Of a DNA stretch of 7,596 nt, positions 1-4,299 are shown piece by piece. Both the position numbers and the translations under genes were made by a program. The number at the start of each line of letters is the position of its first letter. The stretch's first letter is position 1. Source of the stretch: CAZRZN01 sp964604565. Its GTDB lineage: Bacteria > Pseudomonadota > Alphaproteobacteria > Rhodobacterales > Rhodobacteraceae. The notes below the pieces were generated by a model. It was given only the letters and a program-made list of their open reading frames with translations, did not search any database and was not told the DNA's origin. The stretch spans positions 1-7,596 of the forward strand of contig CAZRZN010000214.1 of assembly GCA_964604565.1 (NCBI GenBank), written 5' to 3'.

Positions 1-29
1 GGATTGTCGCGCAGTTCATTCAGTTTCAT
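1..29 (-). CDS. rplO: 50S ribosomal protein L15, N-terminal fragment cut by the window edge
   Basis: Only the first nine full codons and part of the tenth are present. They read MKLNELRDN followed by CC, which begins a proline codon. This is the characteristic start of bacterial ribosomal protein L15, a component of the large subunit. An AAGGAG ribosome binding site lies seven bases before the ATG on the minus strand, which fixes the start. The rest of the gene, and presumably secY after it, would lie beyond the left edge. In most bacteria rpmD (L30) sits directly upstream of rplO; here a non-coding stretch and a divergent membrane-protein gene occupy that place. The identity rests on ten residues, but the match to the L15 start is very specific. 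Confidence 0.85.
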
Positions 30-334
30 GTCGCTTCTCCTTGGCCGGATGCTGCCCCGAAGCGAGATAGGCAGACCACGGCGTTTCTTTGTTTTCGTGA
101 GTCGGGCCAATGGGCCACCGGGGGCGTATAGCGGTGCGCGCGTCCCGGATCAAGCCTTGGCCATGCATCCCGGCGGATCCTTTTCGCCCCGCCCAGGGCC
201 AGGCCGACAAGGGTCGGGTATTCCCTACGGTAAGGATTTGCTGAATGCCCCGGCTCGCCTCTGAATTGTAGGCAGGAGGGACAAGGCCGAAGGCGTAAAC
301 AAGTCGGCCACAAGGCCCACAGGAGGCACGTCCC
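30..334. other. Divergent intergenic region between rplO and the membrane-protein gene
   Basis: This 305-base gap holds the rplO ribosome binding site and promoter on the minus strand. On the plus strand it holds the AGGAGG ribosome binding site (321-326) of the gene starting at 335. A small hairpin, CCGAC-AAGG-GTCGG (204-217), is visible but has no T-run. Open frames here are short, overlap the rplO start in other frames and resemble no known protein. I see no convincing plus-strand -35/-10 pair for the 335 gene. Confidence 0.5.
125..153 (-). promoter_or_regulatory. Sigma70-like promoter for rplO
   Basis: On the minus strand TTGATC (153-148) and TATACG (130-125) are separated by exactly 17 bases. 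This fits a housekeeping promoter with four of six consensus bases in each box. Transcription would start near base 118 and give a leader of roughly 90 bases before the rplO ATG at 29. It would let rplO be transcribed independently of any upstream ribosomal genes. This is prediction from sequence only. Confidence 0.55.
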
Positions 335-994
335 GTGATTGAAGACGATTGGCTGATGACATTCGGCATACTGTCGGTTGCCGTAAGCAACATCGCGTTT
401 ATCCCCTATGTGCGCGACATGCTGTCGGGAAAGACGTTGCCCCTGCGGTCGACCTGGCTGATCTGGACGGTGCTTTCGGGGATGTCCTTCTTCTCCAACG
501 TGGATGAGGGGGCGACCGTTTCGCTAATGTATATCGGCTCGGAAGCCCTTGAAACGACGTTTATTTTCCTGCTGGCGATTCGCTACGGGATCGGCGGGTT
601 CCTGTGCAAGGGCAATCTGCTGATCCTCGGGATCGCAGGTCTGGGATTGGGCCTTTGGGCGGTGACGGACGATGCAATCTACGCGTTGGCCATCGTGATC
701 GCCATCAGCGCGCTTGGCGGGTGGGTGACGCTCGTCAAGACCTATCGCGATCCCGGGACGGAGACGACAAGCTGCTGGGCCCTTTCGGCGCTGTCCGCGC
801 TGCTTGGAATGCTGTCCGTGGGCGTCTGGGATCCTGTGCTGCTGGTCTACCCGCTATATTTGTTCCTGCTCTACATCGGCATCCTTGCGGCCATCGGCCT
901 TGGCCGGCGGCGCGCCACGGGGATCGCAGCGGCCCCTGCGCCCGGGCCCGATCATCGCGCTGCGCCGCACACCCTGACCGGAAAGGTGGCATAA
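335..994 (+). CDS. Seven-helix integral membrane protein, PQ-loop/SWEET-like, function unknown
   Basis: This gene encodes 219 residues starting at GTG 335, eight bases after a perfect AGGAGG. About seven hydrophobic segments can be seen, near residues 8-25, 39-54, 62-84, 95-110, 114-135, 147-163 and 167-190. The protein looks internally duplicated. The stretch PYVRDMLSGKT...STW (24-41) is echoed by VTLVKTYRDPGTETTSCW (131-148), each following a helix and leading into a helix with Trp. That spacing resembles the three-helix PQ-loop repeats of SWEET and lysosomal-type transporters, but the PQ dipeptide itself is absent, so the family call is inference. The last 30 residues are a polar, proline- and alanine-rich tail. 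The final 43 bases overlap the end of the convergent P450 gene. No substrate can be inferred. Confidence 0.75.
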   Translation: MIEDDWLMTFGILSVAVSNIAFIPYVRDMLSGKTLPLRSTWLIWTVLSGMSFFSNVDEGATVSLMYIGSEALETTFIFLLAIRYGIGGFLCKGNLLILGIAGLGLGLWAVTDDAIYALAIVIAISALGGWVTLVKTYRDPGTETTSCWALSALSALLGMLSVGVWDPVLLVYPLYLFLLYIGILAAIGLGRRRATGIAAAPAPGPDHRAAPHTLTGKVA

Positions 995-2172
995 CCGCGA
1001 AATCGGGCCAGCGGCACCCGCGTGCGGGGTCCGTTGGCGGCGATCTTGGGAAATCGTTGCACGAATTTCCCCAGCGCGATGCGCCCTTCGACACGCGCCA
1101 GCGTCGCGCCAAGGCAGACATGGATCCCGGTGATAAAGGCAATGTGGCGGTTGGGCTTGCGCGTGATGTCCATGCGGTCCGGATCGGCAAAGACATTCGG
1201 ATCCCGGTTGGCACCCGCGATCGAGGTGTGGATATAGGTGCCCTTCGGCAGCAGGCCGCTGTCGAGGGCGATGTCTTCCCCCGCCAGCCGGTTGCCGATC
1301 TGTAGCGGGGAGTCCAACCGCAGGCATTCCTCGACGGCGGGCGCGATCAGATCGGGGTTGTCGAGCAGCAGGCGGTGCTGATCCGGATTGTCCAGAAGCA
1401 GGCCGATGGAGTTGCCGACAAAGCTGGTGGTCGTCTCATGGCCCGCATTCAACAGGAAGATGCAATTCTGGATCAATTCCTCCTGCGTCAGGCGGCGTCC
1501 GTCGTGCTCACCAAAAATCAGCGCCTCCAGCACCTCACCCTCATGCGCGCCGTCGGGATTGGCGCGGCGGTGGTCGATCAGATCGGTGAGGATTTCGCCA
1601 AATTCGGTGACGGCCCGGTTGCCCGCCGCCAGCCGGTCCTCCGGCACGACCGGGTCCAGCGCGCCAAGGATGGCCAGACTGTAACCGCGCAGTTTCGACC
1701 GATATTCCGGCGGGATGCCCAGCATGAAGGAGATGATTTCGGTCGGCAGTTCCTTGGCGAAATCCTCTATCAGGTCCAGTTCGCCGAGATCCTCCACCCG
1801 GTCCAGCAGACGGTCGACGATCCCCTCGATCAGGGGTTCGAACTCCGCCAGCTTGCGCGGGGTGAAGGCCCCGGAAATCAGCCGCCGGACGACCGTGTGA
1901 TAGGGCGGGTCGTTGAAGATCAGCGAGGTGGTGTGATGCGTCAGCAGCGGGCAGGCCCCGAATTTCTCACCGAAGGCCTGTGTCTTGTCCGACAGCATGT
2001 CGCGGCTTTGATACACCTTCAGGCAATCGTCATGCCGGGTCAGAAAGACCGACCCATCGCCGTTCCTGTGGATCGGGCTTTGCGCGCGCAAGCGGTGCAG
2101 CACGGGATGGGGGTTTTCGATGAAATCGGGCCCGATGCGGTTGAGATCGAACGACGTAATGTCCAGTGCCAT
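952..2172 (-). CDS. Cytochrome P450 monooxygenase
   Basis: This is a 406-residue soluble bacterial P450 of full family length with no signal peptide or membrane anchor. Visible landmarks are the C-helix HTVVRR (92-97), the I-helix oxygen-activation motif AGHETTT (243-249), the K-helix ExxR (E282-R285) and the heme loop FITGIHVCLG (346-355), where Cys353 is the proximal heme ligand. The second heme-loop position is Ile where Gly, Ser, Asn or His is usual, a mild oddity. It should hydroxylate or epoxidise a small organic molecule in the cytoplasm using electrons from a ferredoxin system, but no redox partner is encoded in the window. ATG 2172 is chosen because GGGAGG lies seven bases upstream and the 16 extra residues from an upstream ATG would run through a hairpin. 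The hydrolase gene lies 75 bases upstream in the same direction. The substrate and CYP family are not identifiable here. Confidence 0.93.
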   Translation of the reverse strand: MALDITSFDLNRIGPDFIENPHPVLHRLRAQSPIHRNGDGSVFLTRHDDCLKVYQSRDMLSDKTQAFGEKFGACPLLTHHTTSLIFNDPPYHTVVRRLISGAFTPRKLAEFEPLIEGIVDRLLDRVEDLGELDLIEDFAKELPTEIISFMLGIPPEYRSKLRGYSLAILGALDPVVPEDRLAAGNRAVTEFGEILTDLIDHRRANPDGAHEGEVLEALIFGEHDGRRLTQEELIQNCIFLLNAGHETTTSFVGNSIGLLLDNPDQHRLLLDNPDLIAPAVEECLRLDSPLQIGNRLAGEDIALDSGLLPKGTYIHTSIAGANRDPNVFADPDRMDITRKPNRHIAFITGIHVCLGATLARVEGRIALGKFVQRFPKIAANGPRTRVPLARFRGYATFPVRVCGAAR

Positions 2173-2173
2173 G

Positions 2174-2205
2174 AAAAAGCCTCCCGCACATAGAGTGCGG
2201 GAGGC
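2174..2205 (-). terminator. Hairpin plus T-run covering the P450 ribosome binding site
   Basis: On the minus strand GCCTCCCGCAC, a five-base loop and GTGCGGGAGGC form a perfect 11-bp GC-rich stem (2205-2179), followed at once by TTTTT (2178-2174). This is a textbook intrinsic terminator for transcripts coming from the hydrolase gene. Unusually, the 3' arm contains GGGAGG, the only good ribosome binding site for the P450, and the ATG lies one base after the T-run. The structure could therefore end transcription, hide the ribosome binding site, or both. Confidence 0.8.
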
Positions 2206-2247
2206 TGTCGGTTTCGGCAAGGGCCCTGTCGCGCCCCGGGGTGATGT

Positions 2248-3033
2248 TCAGCCCAATTCGCCGGGGGCGTACCAGTCGCCCATCTTGACCGTCGCGGCGT
2301 CACCGACCATCTCGGCAAAGGCTGCGGGATCCTGCGTGCCGCCGTCGCGGCCCCGGTAATGGTAGGGGTAGACATAGGTCGGCGCAAATTCGCGGACCGC
2401 GTCGGCGGCGGCCTCTGCATCCATGGTGAAGGGCAGATTCATGCAGACGAAGGCCAGATCGATATTTTCCAGCGCGCGCATTTCGGGCACGTCCTCCGTA
2501 TCGCCGGAGATGTAGATCCGGAAATCGCCCATCGTCAGGACATATCCGTTGTCGCGGCCGACGGGGTGGAAATTCTCGCGCCCTTCGGTCAGGTTGTGCG
2601 CGGGAATGGCATCGATGGCGATCCCCAGCGCCTCTCCGCTATCGCCGTTCGCCATGGCGGTCGTGTTAGTCCTCAGCGCCTCCGGCAGCATGTCGAAAAC
2701 CGCCGGATTGGTGATCATCGGCACGCCCTCACCCTTGATCGTGGACAGAAGGTCCGCGTTGTAGTGGTCGCCGTGTTCATGCGTGATCAGGATCAGGTCC
2801 GGCTCCGGCATGTCGGCATACTCGGCGGCCTCCCCCACCGGGTCGACGTAGAGAACCCCGGCGGGCGTTTCCAGCACGATGGAGGCGTGGTGCACCGGAT
2901 GCACCGTCACGGTGCCCATGTCGGTCTGGAATTCATTGGGCAGATGCCCCCCGGCGCGGCTGGCGAAGGGCAGGATCGTGATGGTGCCCGCAGCGGCGAC
3001 GGTGGTCAGGAAATGTCGGCGGTTGAGTGTCAT
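2248..3033 (-). CDS. Tat-exported metallo-beta-lactamase-fold hydrolase, UlaG-like
   Basis: The protein has 261 residues. The N-terminus carries a twin-arginine signal, NRRHFLT (4-10), then a hydrophobic stretch and a likely signal-peptidase site after ASRA (24-27), so the folded enzyme should be exported to the periplasm. The mature part has the MBL-fold metal site: THEHGDH (84-90) gives His85, His87, Asp89 and His90, with His146 (PAHN), Asp178 (SGDTE) and His225 (YPYHYRG) as likely further ligands. The HHASIVLETP...YVDPVG stretch (48-67) is typical of the UlaG/Lactamase_B_3 branch, which hydrolyses phosphoester or lactone-type bonds; the actual substrate is unknown. ATG 3033 is preceded by AGGGAGAG at suitable spacing, and a longer in-frame start would bury the Tat signal. 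It is the first gene of a probable unit with the P450. A periplasmic hydrolase and a cytoplasmic P450 would act in different compartments. Confidence 0.9.
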   Translation of the reverse strand: MTLNRRHFLTTVAAAGTITILPFASRAGGHLPNEFQTDMGTVTVHPVHHASIVLETPAGVLYVDPVGEAAEYADMPEPDLILITHEHGDHYNADLLSTIKGEGVPMITNPAVFDMLPEALRTNTTAMANGDSGEALGIAIDAIPAHNLTEGRENFHPVGRDNGYVLTMGDFRIYISGDTEDVPEMRALENIDLAFVCMNLPFTMDAEAAADAVREFAPTYVYPYHYRGRDGGTQDPAAFAEMVGDAATVKMGDWYAPGELG

Positions 3034-3065
3034 GATGTTTGCTCTCCCTGCAAAGTGTAAGCGAA

Positions 3066-3094
3066 AGGATAGCGCGCTTTGATCCCTGACCCAA
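3066..3094 (-). promoter_or_regulatory. Predicted promoter of the hydrolase-P450 unit
   Basis: On the minus strand TTGGGT (3094-3089) and TATCCT (3071-3066) are 17 bases apart, giving a start near 3059 and a leader of about 25 bases before ATG 3033. The -10 box matches four of six consensus bases and the -35 box matches three. A small palindrome, GCCC-AA-GGGC (3096-3105), sits just upstream of the -35 box and could be a protein site. This is a prediction only. Confidence 0.45.
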
Positions 3095-3127
3095 CGCCCT
3101 TGGGCATCCGTTTCGTGTGATGAGGAA

Positions 3128-3160
3128 CGTCCGCTCTGCAACAACGCACAGAAAGGGACG
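3128..3160. repeat. Imperfect inverted repeat with CGTCC/GGACG ends
   Basis: CGTCCGCTCTG (3128-3138) faces CAGAAAGGGACG (3149-3160). The outer CGTCC/GGACG (5 bp) and inner TCTG/CAGA (4 bp) pair, with a small mismatched bulge and a ten-base loop. There is no T-run. It could be a dispersed palindromic element or an operator-like site upstream of the hydrolase promoter. Confidence 0.35.
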
Positions 3161-3295
3161 CTTTGGCCCATTGCTTACCCGGCGGAGCCGCAAATCCGGT
3201 GTCAGGGCGGGCCTTCGCGGCCTCCCCCGACGTTGAAACCTTGCCTATTCAGGAATCCGGGACACGGCACCGGAGAATCAGACGGTTTCTCAGGG

Positions 3296-3319
3296 GCTTT
3301 TCGTAAAGCCGCGAAAAGC
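3296..3319. repeat. 8-bp inverted repeat with an alternative nested hairpin
   Basis: GCTTTTCG (3296-3303) pairs perfectly with CGAAAAGC (3312-3319). An exclusive alternative is GGCTTT (3295-3300) pairing with AAAGCC (3305-3310) around a TCGT loop. Neither is followed by a T-run on either strand, so this is not a standard terminator. Its role is unknown. Confidence 0.4.
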
Positions 3320-3410
3320 GATTGTATCTGGCTCTTGGGGCACATGACCGACGTCACAGGCGAACGGCCTACCCACCAAACCGGCTGAGATGAAATCGTG
3401 TCGGGCGACA

Positions 3411-3723
3411 CTATCCCAAGCTCGGCGCTTCCACGACAAGGGTGGCGCCCAGAAGGCACATGGCTGCGGCGGCAAGATCGCGGATATCTGGCGGCTGTCC
3501 TTCCGCTCCGCCACAGCGGCGACGCGACGATCTGGACGCCGCCACAGGCGCCGAAGGCGCTGCCGGCAAAGCTGATGCCGACCTGCGCGAGCCACCCAGC
3601 CGACCAAAGCGAGACTCGCCATTCCCGGTAGCAGCCAAGGGCGCGAAGCCCCGCGCCACCACGTCCAGATAGCAAGGCATCCCGCAAACCCGGCAAGCGC
3701 GATTAGATGGGAACCGTCGGCAT
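3411..3723 (-). pseudogene. ynfA: Frameshifted YnfA-family (UPF0060) membrane protein remnant
   Basis: Three reading frames together spell a YnfA-type four-helix inner-membrane protein. About 3715-3600 gives AGCLAIWTWWRG...PGMASLALVGWV. About 3594-3510 gives FAGSAFGACGGVQIVASPLW. About 3500-3411 gives GQPPDIRDLAAAAMCLLGAT before TAG. These align in order with the family pattern AExxGCFxxWxW, PGxxSLALFxWLL, AYGGVYIxASLLW and RPDxxDLxGAxxCLxGAxIIL. The start ATG (3723-3721) overlaps the merR stop as TGATG but hits a TAA after six codons, so at least three indels separate start from end. The conserved Glu of the AExxGC motif is Gly here, and AYGG has become ACGG, which supports real decay rather than sequencing error. 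The 313-base span matches the usual length of about 105-110 residues. Intact YnfA proteins are small inner-membrane proteins related in design to SMR exporters. No functional product is expected. Confidence 0.8.
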
Positions 3724-4151
3724 CAGGCGCCAGCCCGGTCGTGGTCGGACAGGCATTTCTCGTGGTCGCGAAGAACCTCAAGAATGCGGCAGTTGGCGAC
3801 CCGGTCGGCACTGCATTCCCCGATCATCCGTTGCAGTTCGACCCGAAGCGCCTCGAGCCGGGCAATGCGCGCCTCGACCTCACGGAGCTGCTTCTGGGCG
3901 ACTGCGTCGACCTGCGCACAGGACCGCTCCGGACTGTCGGAAAGATCCAGCAGTTCGCGGATGGCCTCCAGCGAGAATCCGAGCTGCCGAGAATGACGGA
4001 TGAACGAAAGACGATCAAGCCCGATATCCCCGTAGCGTCGCTGCCCACCTTCCGTCCGGTCAGGTTCCGGCATGAGGCCGATCTGTTCATAGTAGCGGAT
4101 AGTCTGCACCTTGGTGCCAGTCCGCTTGGCGAGAGTGCCGATAGAAAGCAT
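3723..4151 (-). CDS. MerR-family metal-responsive regulator, CadR/PbrR/ZntR class
   Basis: The protein has 142 residues, the usual MerR length. Residues 1-70 form the winged helix-turn-helix (IGTLAKRTGTKVQTIRYYEQIGLM, then RRYGDIGLDRLSFI). Residues about 82-112 form the long dimerisation helix, and the C-terminal end carries the metal-binding loop. Cysteines at 78, 113 and 121 match the three-Cys arrangement of Pb, Cd and Zn sensors rather than the two-Cys CueR pattern; a fourth, Cys133, is near the end. ATG 4151 is chosen because GGAGG lies six bases upstream and the family begins at this point; the open frame extends further but without homology. The gene diverges from the ATPase, with the predicted operator between them, and overlaps the ynfA remnant by one base. 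It should repress and, with metal, activate the ATPase promoter by DNA distortion. The exact metal cannot be fixed from sequence. Confidence 0.92.
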   Translation of the reverse strand: MLSIGTLAKRTGTKVQTIRYYEQIGLMPEPDRTEGGQRRYGDIGLDRLSFIRHSRQLGFSLEAIRELLDLSDSPERSCAQVDAVAQKQLREVEARIARLEALRVELQRMIGECSADRVANCRILEVLRDHEKCLSDHDRAGA

Positions 4152-4234
4152 GTGTTTCCTCCCAAGCTTTTCGTTTGCTGAGATCGCGTGGCTCCTACCC
4201 CTGTCCGGCAATGCAGAAAATCTCTGGTGGAGGC

Positions 4235-4265
4235 TTGAACCTACAGTTGCTGTAGATCGTATATC
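4235..4265 (+). promoter_or_regulatory. MerR-type operator-promoter for the metal ATPase
   Basis: TTGAAC (4235-4240) and TATATC (4260-4265) form a promoter with a 19-base spacer, too long for normal sigma70 use but typical of MerR-activated promoters. Within the spacer is a perfect dyad, CTACAG-TTG-CTGTAG (4241-4255), very like the CTATAG/CTACAG sites known for CadR and PbrR. The start of transcription would fall near 4272, about 28 bases before the ATPase ATG. This ties the divergent regulator to the pump. Confidence 0.8.
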
Positions 4266-4299
4266 AGGATTCGACGGGAATCACAGACGGGGGGCCGGC

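Larger units (their letters stand above)
3034..3410. other. Intergenic region between the hydrolase promoter and the ynfA remnant
   Basis: This 377-base stretch carries the hydrolase promoter at its left end. It also has two inverted repeats: an imperfect one at 3128-3160 and an 8-bp one at 3296-3319. Open frames are short and resemble nothing I recognise. No T-run terminator is visible for minus-strand transcription coming from merR and ynfA. Confidence 0.5.

Noticed and set aside
16..393. 125-codon minus-strand frame upstream of rplO
   Set aside because: It overlaps the rplO start, promoter and the start of the 335 gene, and has no recognisable sequence pattern.
1375..2193. 272-codon open frame on the plus strand
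   Set aside because: It is antisense to the P450, which has complete family motifs. No ribosome binding site or homology can be seen for this frame.
3290..3811. 173-codon minus-strand frame overlapping the end of merR
   Set aside because: Only its middle part is meaningful, as one frame of the broken ynfA. The N-terminal part is merR read out of frame and the C-terminal part resembles nothing.
4152..4211. 20-residue upstream extension of the MerR regulator
   Set aside because: MerR proteins begin at the helix-turn-helix, and ATG 4151 has a good GGAGG six bases upstream.
4111..4299. 63-residue upstream extension of the ATPase
   Set aside because: It would run through the merR start region and the operator-promoter and has no homology to the family. 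Start at 4300 gives the normal N-terminal metal domain.
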